A stretch of DNA of 8,580 nucleotides from Streptosporangiaceae bacterium (GTDB lineage: Bacteria > Actinomycetota > Actinomycetes > Streptosporangiales > Streptosporangiaceae): contig JASHSZ010000517.1 of assembly GCA_030040815.1 (NCBI GenBank), forward strand, positions 1-8,580, written 5' to 3'. This document shows positions 1 through 6,056 of the stretch, in pieces (within the stretch, counting starts at the first letter, position 1; each line of letters starts with the position of its first letter). The position numbers and the translations under genes are program-made. The notes under the pieces were generated by a model. The model did not search any database and was not told the DNA's origin. It saw only the letters and a list, made by a program, of their open reading frames with translations.

Positions 1-532
1 TGGCCGCGTAGGCGCCGTCGGAGTAGACGGCGGCCTGCTGGCCGGCCGGGATCGACGACGGCGTGGTCGAGTCGTAGATCTGGTACGGCCCGGACGCTGG
101 CTGCGTCACCGGCTGCTGCTGCTGCTGCTGCTCCTCCTGCTGCTGCGTCTGCTGTGCGGTAGCAGGCTGGGCAGCGGGCTGCGCGGGCGCCGAGTTCTGC
201 GCTGGCGCGGTGGCCGGCTGCGCCTGCACGGGCGCCGGCTGCGCGGTCTCGGGGACGACGGCACCGGTCGCAGCGTGCGCCGGGGTCGGGCTACCGCTCG
301 CAGCCTGCGTGGCCGACGCTGCGGGGGCAATGCGCACCGGGCTGGCGGACACGTGCGAGGTCAGTTCGGCGGCGTGCGCGGGCGCTGACAGGTGGGTTGC
401 GCTTACGGGACTGGAGGTCAGTGCGGCGCTAGCGCTGCCGGCTCCCGCCACCGCGGCGGCGACACCCAGGCCAGCGACCAGGGTCTTGCCACGGCCGCGC
501 AGGGCGTGGGTCAGTCGGGCAGAGCGAAGCAT
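1..532 (-). CDS. Exported Ala/Pro/Gln-rich protein, N-terminal part (3' end outside window)
   Basis: The reading frame is open from the start at 532 to the window edge (177 codons), so the C-terminal part is missing. Residues 1-36 look like a Sec signal peptide: a basic start (R3, R6, R12, R14, K16), a hydrophobic stretch at about 17-32, and an A-S-A site with cleavage after A36. Residues 37-126 are a low-complexity Ala/Pro/Ser/Thr linker, and 127-140 are nearly all Gln with two Glu and one Thr. From about 148 the sequence becomes less biased (GPYQIYDSTTPSSIP), probably the start of a folded extracellular domain. From memory it resembles an actinobacterial exported family of unknown function, but I cannot confirm this. 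Two in-frame ATGs exist, at 538 and 532. The purine-rich AGGAAGGA directly abuts the first and lies 6 nt from the second, so 532 is preferred. It is probably secreted or cell-wall associated; its function is not recognisable. Confidence 0.8.
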   Translation of the reverse strand, partial: MLRSARLTHALRGRGKTLVAGLGVAAAVAGAGSASAALTSSPVSATHLSAPAHAAELTSHVSASPVRIAPAASATQAASGSPTPAHAATGAVVPETAQPAPVQAQPATAPAQNSAPAQPAAQPATAQQTQQQEEQQQQQQPVTQPASGPYQIYDSTTPSSIPAGQQAAVYSDGAYAA

Positions 533-558
533 GGACATTCCTTCCTGTCGCCTTCGGG

Positions 559-623
559 GGCTGCCGGGCTTCGGGGACCCGGCTCCCGGGCCTCGGGGAC
601 CCGGGCTGCCGGGCTCGGGGCCC
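559..623 (-). repeat. Three tandem ~22-bp GC-rich repeats in the leader of the exported-protein gene
   Basis: Units at 559-580, 581-602 and 604-623 share the pattern ggctgccgggcttcggggac, with a few substitutions and a 2-base shortening in the last. Each contains CCCGGG-like self-complementary segments, so the transcribed strand could form strong hairpins. They lie between the GTTAC boxes and the ribosome binding site of the gene starting at 532, inside its probable 5' UTR. The repeats are visible directly; a regulatory role is inference. Confidence 0.7.
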
Positions 624-629
624 GGCGGG

Positions 630-647
630 AAGTTACCCTCCGGTTAC
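630..647 (-). promoter_or_regulatory. GTTAC direct repeat (response-regulator-like box) and possible -10
   Basis: GTTAC occurs at 632-636 and again at 643-647 (plus strand), an exact 11-bp period. OmpR-family regulators of actinomycetes (MtrA, PhoP, GlnR) bind direct repeats with this period, and GTnAC-n6-GnnAC fits the GlnR/MtrA class of half-sites. On the minus strand TAACTT at 635-630 could be a -10 element for the exported-protein gene, with TTGCTC 15 bases further upstream as a poor -35, so the box would overlap the promoter. The 8-bp AAGTTACC at 630-637 recurs inverted (GGTAACTT) at 721-728. Which regulator binds, if any, is not shown by the sequence. Confidence 0.4.
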
Positions 648-797
648 GGTGAGCAACGGGAGGTTGGACGGGCCAGGGTGCCCAGCCGGTTGCGCAATGA
701 GACGCACGTCACTACTGCCAGGTAACTTTGGCCCGGACGTATCCCGAAATGCCGGGCGACAGCCGCGCTACGGCGCCCTCACCAGGCGATCTGGCGT

Positions 798-812
798 CGG
801 CGACATTCGCCG
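798..812 (-). terminator. Small perfect hairpin downstream of the PH-like gene
   Basis: CGGCGA-CAT-TCGCCG forms a perfect 6-bp stem with a 3-base loop, 68 bases past the stop of the gene ending at 881. No T-run follows on the minus strand, so a terminator role is only a guess. In such GC-rich DNA a stem this short can occur by chance. Confidence 0.2.
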
Positions 813-880
813 CGAACCGGGCGTCCCTGGGCGGATCTCAGCTCAGCGTTCAGCGGCCCCAGGGGCGAGTGATGCGCAGA

Positions 881-1231
881 TCAGCGCCCGGTGATCTGAA
901 ACTGCACCGCTTGCGGGTCGGCGCAGCCGACGATCCACGCGTTGTACGCAGCGTCCTGGAAGGTGATCAGTAGACCGCGCGGGGTATTGCGGTGGACCGC
1001 GGCGAAAACCCGCTGGCCGTCGGCGAAAAAGGTGCCGATCTCGAAGCTCCCCGGCAGTCGCCCGCCGATCAGCTTGAAGCCGGCGTCGGCCGGCTCATGC
1101 GCGTCCTCGAGCACCTCGACTGAGCAGACGGCGGCCAGCGGTGCCCGGAGATCGCCGTGCACGGACGCCAGCTCCTCGAGGGTGGACAGGTGCAGCACTA
1201 GATCGTCGCCGTCGATCAGCAGCTCAGCCAT
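881..1231 (-). CDS. Small PH-like domain protein (hypothetical)
   Basis: This is a 116-residue protein without signal peptide or membrane segment, so probably cytoplasmic. Its layout matches a widespread actinobacterial hypothetical family with a bacterial PH-like fold: a first strand (LVLHLSTLEELASVHGDLRAPL), the segment V-x-SVEVLED at about 35-43, then alternating strands with FEIGTFFADGQRVFAAVH at 63-80 and a closing helix with DPQAV at 105-109. The family match is from memory of its pattern and no catalytic residues are apparent. The open frame extends upstream to 1303, but the ATG at 1231 has a GGAG 5 nt before it and lies 16 bases after the SDR stop, so it is the better start; the extension would overlap the SDR gene. 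It is probably co-transcribed with the SDR. Ligand and role are unknown. Confidence 0.75.
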   Translation of the reverse strand: MAELLIDGDDLVLHLSTLEELASVHGDLRAPLAAVCSVEVLEDAHEPADAGFKLIGGRLPGSFEIGTFFADGQRVFAAVHRNTPRGLLITFQDAAYNAWIVGCADPQAVQFQITGR

Positions 1232-1247
1232 CGGATCTCCGTCGTGA

Positions 1248-2003
1248 TCAGCCGCGTCCGATGAACGGCATCGTCGTGGCGGTGATGGTGAGGAACTGGA
1301 CATTGGCGTCGAGCGGAAGCTCAGCCATGTACCGGACAGCCGAGGCGACGTGCCGCGCGTCGAAGGTGGGCTCCGCGCGCAGCGATCCGTCCGCCTGGCG
1401 CGCGCCGTGGCTAATGCCCGCGGTCATCTCGGTGGCGGCGTTGCCGATATCGATCTGACCGCACGCGATGTCGAAGGCCCGCCCGTCTAGGGCGATGGAC
1501 TTGGTCAAGCCGGTGATGGCGTGCTTGGTCGCCGTGTACCCGACGCTGCCCGGCCGGGGACTGTGCGCTGATATCGAGCCGTTGTTGATGATCCGGCCGC
1601 CGCGCGGCTGCTGCGCCTTCATCATCCGCACGGCGTGGTGCGCGCACAGAAAGCAGCCGGTCAGGTTCACCTCGACGATATGCCGCCAGCCCTCGATGGT
1701 CAGCTCGTCGACCGCGCCGGCGGGACCGAATGCGCCTGCGTTGTTGACCAGCAGATCCAGCCGACCCCACCGGCGGGTCACGGCGGCGAACAGCGCGGCG
1801 ACAGACTCCGGCACCGTGACGTCGGTGGGCACGACCAGCGCGGCGTCAGCGGGCCAGCCGGTACCGCTGACGGTCTCGTGCAGCGGCGGCTCACGGCGGC
1901 CCGCCACCGCCACCCGCCAGCCCGCTGCGAGCAGCTCGCGGGCGATCACCCGGCCGAGTCCCGATCCGGACCCGGTCACCACGGCCACGCCGGTAGTTGC
2001 CAC
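1248..2003 (-). CDS. Short-chain dehydrogenase/reductase (SDR), classical type
   Basis: This 251-residue single-domain Rossmann enzyme, probably cytoplasmic, should oxidise or reduce a hydroxyl/carbonyl group with NAD(P). Visible motifs are the nucleotide-binding TGSGSGLG at 10-17, D61 after the third strand, NNAG at 87-90, N113, catalytic S143, and Y156-x3-K160. An Arg-Arg pair after the second strand (36-37) hints at NADP rather than NAD, by inference. The usual Pro-Gly after the catalytic helix is replaced by [13 protein letters not shown] at 181-193, and the protein ends in MPFIGRG; both recall a recognisable SDR subgroup whose substrate I cannot name. The start is GTG, with AGGG 6 nt upstream. 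Its divergent neighbour is the MmcQ-like gene and the PH-like gene follows on the same strand. The substrate cannot be assigned from context. Confidence 0.92.
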   Translation of the reverse strand: MATTGVAVVTGSGSGLGRVIARELLAAGWRVAVAGRREPPLHETVSGTGWPADAALVVPTDVTVPESVAALFAAVTRRWGRLDLLVNNAGAFGPAGAVDELTIEGWRHIVEVNLTGCFLCAHHAVRMMKAQQPRGGRIINNGSISAHSPRPGSVGYTATKHAITGLTKSIALDGRAFDIACGQIDIGNAATEMTAGISHGARQADGSLRAEPTFDARHVASAVRYMAELPLDANVQFLTITATTMPFIGRG

Positions 2004-2055
2004 CGAGGTCCCTGCCCATGCCGCCTGCCAGGCCCCGCGCCGGCTGGCGCTGGTT

Positions 2056-2061
2056 AGTGTA
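2056..2061 (-). promoter_or_regulatory. Candidate -10 (TACACT) for the SDR gene
   Basis: On the minus strand TACACT fits the TAnnnT -10 pattern, about 52 bases before the SDR GTG start. No convincing -35 was found at 16-18 bases. The 123-base divergent region 2004-2126 must hold the start signals of both gene pairs. Confidence 0.35.
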
Positions 2062-2091
2062 TCGGCGCGCCGTGTTGTCGGTGCGCTTGGT

Positions 2092-2097
2092 TAGCAT
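2092..2097 (+). promoter_or_regulatory. Candidate -10 (TAGCAT) for the MmcQ-like gene
   Basis: TAGCAT fits TAnnnT and lies 29 bases before the GTG start at 2127. That would give a short leader containing the GAAGGGAG ribosome binding site. No good -35 is visible. The sequence TGGTTAG before it is repeated at 2051-2057. Confidence 0.3.
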
Positions 2098-2126
2098 CGT
2101 TGCTGCCGGACTTCGAAGGGAGCAAC

Positions 2127-2504
2127 GTGGCCGACGCGGACGACGTCCGCCATCTCGCGCTCGCGCTGCCCGCGGTGGAGCAGATCGACTGCGACGGGTT
2201 CGACTTTCGCGTCGGCGGCCATGGGTTTGTCTGGTCCTATCCCGAGCGCACGCCGGGCAGGCCGCGTGTCATCCGCACCGACATCGCGGTGCTCTACGTC
2301 GGGGACGAGGCCGAGAAGCAGGCGCTGCTGCTCGGCGAGCCGGAGCTCTTTTTCACCGCTCCCGGCTATGACGGCTGGCCGCTCGTGCTGCTGCGGCTCG
2401 CGGCCGTCGACATCAGCAGGCTGGCTGAGCTGGTGACAGACGCGTGGCGGATGCGCGCTCCCGCGACCATAGCCGAGCAGTTCGGCGAGGCTCTCAGCGG
2501 CTAG
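2127..2504 (+). CDS. MmcQ/YjbR-like protein (DUF419 family)
   Basis: This is a 125-residue soluble protein. The pattern fits the MmcQ/YjbR family: an N-terminal helix with LALALPAVEQ, then a strand pair DGFDFRVGGHGFVWSYPE at about 23-40, a region with VGDEAEKQALL at 58-68, FFTAPGYDGWPLVLLRLAAV at 75-94 and the C-terminal helix ELVTDAWRMRAPATIAEQF at 101-119 carrying the typical A-P. Members adopt a CyaY-like fold and are suspected to bind DNA, but no activity is established, so the function stays open. The GTG at 2127 is chosen because GAAGGGAG lies 4 nt before it; the open frame begins at a TTG nine codons earlier without such a site. It is followed 26 bases later by the TMEM175-like gene, probably in the same transcript. 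Confidence 0.85.
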   Translation: MADADDVRHLALALPAVEQIDCDGFDFRVGGHGFVWSYPERTPGRPRVIRTDIAVLYVGDEAEKQALLLGEPELFFTAPGYDGWPLVLLRLAAVDISRLAELVTDAWRMRAPATIAEQFGEALSG

Positions 2505-2530
2505 CGCGGCGCGCCTCGTAGGGTGAGCGC

Positions 2531-3178
2531 GTGCCGGTGCGCTTCCGCGAGATCGCAGGCGGCAGCCCGGAACGGCTGACCGCGCTCAGCGACGGCATCT
2601 TCGCGGTGGCCATGACGCTGCTCGTGCTTGGCCTGACGGTGAAGACTGCCGCCACGCCGCACCTGCAGGGAGCGCAGGCAAACCGCGAGGTGTGGGATCA
2701 CGTGCTTCGCCCGCTCTGGCCGCACCTGCTCACGTACCTGATGAGCTTCCTGACGCTCGGCGTGTTCTGGGTTGGCCAGCAGACTCAGCTGCACCACATG
2801 CGCGCGACCAACCGCGATCTCAGCTGGATCCATCTGGTGTTCCTGCTGTGCGTGACGCTGATGCCGTTCTCCACCATGCTCGTCGCCGACTACATCACGT
2901 CTCAGCTCGCGATCGTCGTGTATTGGCTGAACATCGTGCTGCTCGGTGCCGTGCTGTTTGCCAGTCAGCGTTATGCCGGCCGAGCCAAACTGTTCAGGGA
3001 CGACGTCACCACCGAGGTCGGGGCCGCGATGCGGCGGCGGATCATCGTCTATCAGGCGCTGTACGCCGTGGGGGCGCTGCTGTCGGTGGTCAGCACGTAC
3101 GCGAGCATCGGATTCATCGTCGTCGTGCAGCTGAACGCGGCCATCATGCCGCGGATCTGGCCGCTGGACCGGTTCTGA
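2531..3178 (+). CDS. TMEM175/DUF1211 family integral membrane protein, putative K+ channel
   Basis: This 215-residue membrane protein has the family signature at its start: R15-x3-L19-S20-D21-G22-IFAVAMTLL, close to the RxxxFSDG motif of TMEM175. Six membrane segments can be drawn at about 19-37, 61-82, 97-119, 124-144, 170-189 and 191-207, matching the six-helix single-repeat bacterial form, which assembles as a tetramer. Characterised bacterial and lysosomal members conduct potassium and lack the classical GYG filter, so potassium leak through the plasma membrane is the family-based guess. Position 19 is Leu where Phe is usual. The GTG start has a GGTGA sequence 4 nt upstream. The gene follows the MmcQ-like gene by 26 bases, with no obvious functional link, and faces menD convergently. 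Confidence 0.85.
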   Translation: MPVRFREIAGGSPERLTALSDGIFAVAMTLLVLGLTVKTAATPHLQGAQANREVWDHVLRPLWPHLLTYLMSFLTLGVFWVGQQTQLHHMRATNRDLSWIHLVFLLCVTLMPFSTMLVADYITSQLAIVVYWLNIVLLGAVLFASQRYAGRAKLFRDDVTTEVGAAMRRRIIVYQALYAVGALLSVVSTYASIGFIVVVQLNAAIMPRIWPLDRF

Positions 3179-3214
3179 CGACGGCCGCGAGCCGCATCTA
3201 TCTGACGACGGCCG
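3174..3214 (+). repeat. 14-bp direct repeat at the 3' end of the TMEM175-like gene
   Basis: TCTGACGACGGCCG occurs at 3174-3187, where it includes the stop codon, and again at 3201-3214, 27 bp later. The second copy runs into the palindrome at 3206-3221. This looks like a small local duplication. Confidence 0.6.
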
Positions 3215-3221
3215 GCCGTCG
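3206..3221. terminator. Perfect 16-bp palindrome between convergent genes
   Basis: CGACGGCCGGCCGTCG is perfectly self-complementary and lies midway in the 49-base gap between the stops of the TMEM175-like gene (3178) and menD (3228). The position suits a shared bidirectional terminator, but no T-run follows on either side and a continuous palindrome leaves little loop. A protein-binding site is an alternative. Confidence 0.4.
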
Positions 3222-3227
3222 GGATCT

Positions 3228-4985
3228 TCATCCGAGCGCGGTCGCGCACGCCTGGCTCATCGCGGCGCGGAGCTTGGCACCCTCGGACCGGTCGGTGCGC
3301 ACCTCCACCAGGCGCAGCCCGGTACCCGCGAGCGCGGCGGGCAGGTCGGTGGCGCTTTCGACCAGCTGATACGGCAGCCCCGCGGCCACGGCCAGCGCAC
3401 CCAGGTCGGCGCCGTGCGGCGTGCCGAAGAGCCGCTCGAACGACTCGGGGAACGCGGCCTGCTCCAGCGTGGAGAAGATGCCGCCGCCGTCGTTGTTCAC
3501 TACCACGATGCACAGGTCCGGCCGGGGCTCAGCCGGCCCCAGCACCAGGCCGGGCGCGTCATGCAGCAGGGCTAGGTCGCCGAGCAGGGCGACAGCCGGC
3601 CCGCCCCCGTCAGCCTGGTGCGCCAGAGCCGCGCCGATCGCGGCCGAGACGAGCCCGTCGATGCCGCTCGCTCCGCGGCTGGCCAGCACCCGCACGTCGG
3701 AGCGCGCGGCCATGTGTCGGTCCAGGTCCCTGGCCGGCATGCTGGATGCGGCCCAGAGCAGCGCACCCGGTGGCAGTCCGGCCCCGAGGTCACGGGCAAG
3801 CTGCGGCTCGCTGAGACTGCCCTCGGCGTCGAGCACCCGGTCGGCAGCGTGGCGGACCGCCGTGTCCGCGGCAAGCCAGGAATCCAGCCAGCGCGTTCGC
3901 TCGCCCAGCGGCGGACCGCCGCGGACGACCAGCCGCCCGGCGACGTCAGTGGCCGTGCGCGCCGGATCGGACCAGCGGCCTGGCCCCTGCAGCAATACGA
4001 CGTGCCGGCCCCCGGCCGCCGCTGCGCGCAGCAGCGCCAACTGGCCGCGGGTCAGGCCGGGCCGCCCGGCCGAGACGATAACCTCCGGCTGCCGGCCGGC
4101 CAGGAAGCCGGGTGCGTCGAGCAGATACTGATACGAGCTGAGCGCCGTCACGCCGTATCGCGCCCCAGACGATGGCTCGGCCAGCAGCGGCCAGCCGGCC
4201 TGCGCGGCGATTCGGACCAGCGCCGCCGGGTCTGCCGTGCCGTCCCCGGCCAGCACGAGGCCGCGCTCGGTCCACTCCAGCTCGAGCTCCGGCAGTCGCG
4301 GCTCGGCCGGTGCGGCCACCCGCGTCCGCGGGAGTCCGCCTGGCCGACTACCGGGCGGCGCCGATGCCGAGAGCGACGCCTCAGCCAGCTCGGCGGCGCC
4401 CGACTCGCCGGCCAGCACCTGCGGATCGGGCAGATCGGGCACCAGCGGATCCCGGAGCGGCAGATTGAGGTGAACAGGACCGGGATAGCCGCCGGCGCTC
4501 CCGGCCGCCTGTGCCCAGGCCCGGTCCGCCAGCGAGCGCCAGTATCCTGCCTGCTCCGGCCCGTCCTCGGGGACGCCCGCCTCGCAAAACCAGCGGACGG
4601 CCGAGCCGTACAGCTTGATCTGGTCGATGGTCTGATTCGCGCCGGTGCCGCGCAGCTCTGGCGGGCGGTCAGCGGTGAGCACGAGAAGCGCAACCCCGGC
4701 CTCGTCCGCCTCGATGACAGCGGCGTGGAAGTGCGCGGCCGCGGTGCCCGACGTGCACACCACGGCGACGGGCCGACCGCTCGCCTTCGCCAGCCCCAGG
4801 GCCAGGAACGAGGCCGACCGTTCGTCGATGCGCACGTGCAGTCGCAGCCGTCCGCCGGTAGCCGCGGCGTGCAGCGCCATGGCCAGCGGCGCGCTGCGCG
4901 ATCCCGGCGCGACGACGGCCTCCCGCAACCCGCACCGGACCAGCTCGTCGACGAGCACGGTCGCGAACGCCGTCGACGGGTTCAC
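3228..4985 (-). CDS. menD: 2-succinyl-5-enolpyruvyl-6-hydroxy-3-cyclohexene-1-carboxylate synthase (MenD)
   Basis: This 585-residue ThDP- and Mg-dependent enzyme joins decarboxylated 2-oxoglutarate to isochorismate to give SEPHCHC, the first committed step of menaquinone synthesis, in the cytoplasm. The N-terminal PYR domain has APGSRSAPL at 26-34, the ThDP-activating glutamate E55 in RIDERSASF, TSGTAAAHFHAAVIEA at 78-93 and LTADRPPELRGTGANQTIDQ at 103-122. A central domain follows at about 190-365. The C-terminal PP domain carries the ThDP/Mg motif G469-D470-L ending in N497-N498-D-GGGIF. Length and motifs are normal for the family. The open frame runs upstream to 5288, but GTG at 4985 overlaps the menC stop by 4 bases (GTGA) and gives the expected N-terminus, so it is the start. 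Translation is probably coupled to menC, and expression depends on the menC promoter. Confidence 0.97.
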   Translation of the reverse strand: MNPSTAFATVLVDELVRCGLREAVVAPGSRSAPLAMALHAAATGGRLRLHVRIDERSASFLALGLAKASGRPVAVVCTSGTAAAHFHAAVIEADEAGVALLVLTADRPPELRGTGANQTIDQIKLYGSAVRWFCEAGVPEDGPEQAGYWRSLADRAWAQAAGSAGGYPGPVHLNLPLRDPLVPDLPDPQVLAGESGAAELAEASLSASAPPGSRPGGLPRTRVAAPAEPRLPELELEWTERGLVLAGDGTADPAALVRIAAQAGWPLLAEPSSGARYGVTALSSYQYLLDAPGFLAGRQPEVIVSAGRPGLTRGQLALLRAAAAGGRHVVLLQGPGRWSDPARTATDVAGRLVVRGGPPLGERTRWLDSWLAADTAVRHAADRVLDAEGSLSEPQLARDLGAGLPPGALLWAASSMPARDLDRHMAARSDVRVLASRGASGIDGLVSAAIGAALAHQADGGGPAVALLGDLALLHDAPGLVLGPAEPRPDLCIVVVNNDGGGIFSTLEQAAFPESFERLFGTPHGADLGALAVAAGLPYQLVESATDLPAALAGTGLRLVEVRTDRSEGAKLRAAMSQACATALG

Positions 4986-6007
4986 GGTCGGCCGGGGAGG
5001 AACAGATGCTCGGGCAGAAAGCGGGCGGCCGCCAGCAGCCGATCCCGCCAGCTGGCCGGGTCGACCTCCCAGCCGGACAGCGCGTCCGGGTCGACCAAGG
5101 CGGGCCGGACCGGCAGCTCGCCCGCGTCCGGGGCGAGCGGGTCGGCGGTCACGTCGCCGCCGAGCAGGCTCATCGTGCCCAACCCGCAGGCGTGCTCGAG
5201 CGAGGGCAGCGCGGCCGCGAGCGCCACGCCCGCCGCGAGGCCCACCGACGTGTCGACCGCGCTGGACACCACCGCCGGCAGGCCGCACTGCTCGGCGACC
5301 TGCAGCGCCGCCCGGACGCCGCCCAGCGGCTGTGCCTTCAGCACCACGATGTCGGCCGCACCTGCGGCGCGCACCGTCAGCGGGTCGTCGGCCCGCCGGA
5401 TCGATTCGTCCGCGGCGACGGGCACCGCGATGCGCCGGCGCAGCTCAGCCAGCTCCGCGAGAGTGGCGCACGGCTGCTCGGCGTACTCGAGGCCGAACTC
5501 CTCCAGGGCCGTCAGCATGCGCTCCGCGGTGTCGACATCCCAGCCGCCGTTGGCGTCCACCCGGACCAGCCCGTCCGGGCCGATCGCGTCCCGGACCGCG
5601 GCGACGCGCGCCACGTCGGCAGCGAGTGGCTGGCCGGGCTCGGCGACCTTGACCTTGGCTGTCCGGCAGCCCGACCCGGCGACGATCGCGCGCGCCCGCC
5701 TGGGCTCGACCGCGGGCACCGTCACGTTGACCGGCACCCTGTCCCGGACCGGGGGCGGCCAGCCCACCGCGGCGGCCTCCAGCGCGCAGGCCAGCCAGCG
5801 CGCGCATTCCCGCGGACCGTACTCGGGGAACGGAGAGAACTCCCCCCACCCGGCCGGACCGTGCAGCAGCGCGCCCTCGCGCAGCGTCGTACCGCGAAAC
5901 CTGACCGGCATCGGGATCGCGAACGCGCGCAGCGTTGGCAGGAGCTGGGCGACGAGCTCGGACGCGGCCAGGTTGCGCACGGGCTCGGTCACGGGCCAGT
6001 CGACCAC
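4982..6007 (-). CDS. menC: o-Succinylbenzoate synthase (MenC)
   Basis: This 341-residue enolase-superfamily enzyme dehydrates SHCHC to o-succinylbenzoate in menaquinone synthesis. The barrel residues are all present: K118-V-K120 (general acid/base lysines), Mg ligands D151 in RVDANGGWD, E177 in EYAEQPC and D200 in AADES, and K224 in VLKAQPLGG. The N-terminal capping domain includes the GWGEFSPFPEY segment at 53-63. The length is typical of actinobacterial OSBS, and the menD/menE neighbourhood argues against a related racemase or muconate cycloisomerase. The open frame reaches 6412, but the GTG at 6007 has AGGAGG 7 nt before it and avoids running across the divergent menE. The stop overlaps the menD start by 4 bases. 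Expression must start in the short gap shared with menE or inside menE. Confidence 0.95.
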   Translation of the reverse strand: MVDWPVTEPVRNLAASELVAQLLPTLRAFAIPMPVRFRGTTLREGALLHGPAGWGEFSPFPEYGPRECARWLACALEAAAVGWPPPVRDRVPVNVTVPAVEPRRARAIVAGSGCRTAKVKVAEPGQPLAADVARVAAVRDAIGPDGLVRVDANGGWDVDTAERMLTALEEFGLEYAEQPCATLAELAELRRRIAVPVAADESIRRADDPLTVRAAGAADIVVLKAQPLGGVRAALQVAEQCGLPAVVSSAVDTSVGLAAGVALAAALPSLEHACGLGTMSLLGGDVTADPLAPDAGELPVRPALVDPDALSGWEVDPASWRDRLLAAARFLPEHLFLPGRP

Positions 6008-6056
6008 GCGTCGCCCTCCTGCTGGTGTCCCGATGTGCCCGATTAACCTTACGACC
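6008..6056. promoter_or_regulatory. Divergent menC/menE promoter region with overlapping -10 candidates
   Basis: Only 49 bases separate the chosen starts. On the plus strand TAACCT at 6044-6049 (TAnnnT) is 7 bases before GTG 6057, the spacing expected if transcription begins on the start codon (a leaderless menE mRNA). On the minus strand TAAGGT at 6051-6046 overlaps it and could serve menC, whose AGGAGG ribosome site is at 6015-6020. No -35 hexamer is convincing on either strand. Promoter assignment is inference. Confidence 0.4.

Larger units (their letters stand above)
533..880. other. Non-coding region between the exported-protein gene and the PH-like gene
   Basis: About 340 bases lie downstream of the PH-like gene and upstream of the exported-protein gene, both on the minus strand. 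The region holds the tandem repeats, the GTTAC boxes, the inverted AAGTTACC/GGTAACTT pair, a palindromic TTGCGCAA near 689-696 and a small hairpin at 798-812. Short open frames cross it on the plus strand but lack ribosome binding sites and look like Arg/Gly/Ala-rich GC artefacts. No riboswitch was recognised. Confidence 0.6.

Noticed and set aside
533..720. A c-di-AMP (ydaO/yuaA) riboswitch before the exported-protein gene, as often found before actinobacterial wall-lytic enzymes
   Set aside because: I could not find the conserved segments of that riboswitch, and the predicted leader of about 90 bases is too short.
649..894. Open frames on the plus strand in the non-coding region
   Set aside because: They have no ribosome binding site, an Arg/Gly/Pro-biased composition and no recognisable motif, and they overlap regulatory-looking sequence.
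1232..1303. N-terminal extension of the PH-like protein
   Set aside because: It would overlap the SDR 3' end and is Ser/Pro/Arg low complexity; ATG 1231 has a GGAG site at the right distance.
4986..5288. N-terminal extension of MenD
   Set aside because: It lies wholly inside menC, and MenD homologues start at the GTG that overlaps the menC stop.
3618..6032. Very long plus-strand open frame antisense to menD and menC that continues into menE
   Set aside because: The opposite strand encodes MenD and MenC with all catalytic motifs. The antisense translation is Arg/Gly/Ala-rich with no domain, and open antisense frames are common in high-GC DNA. Only the part from about 6057 is real (menE).
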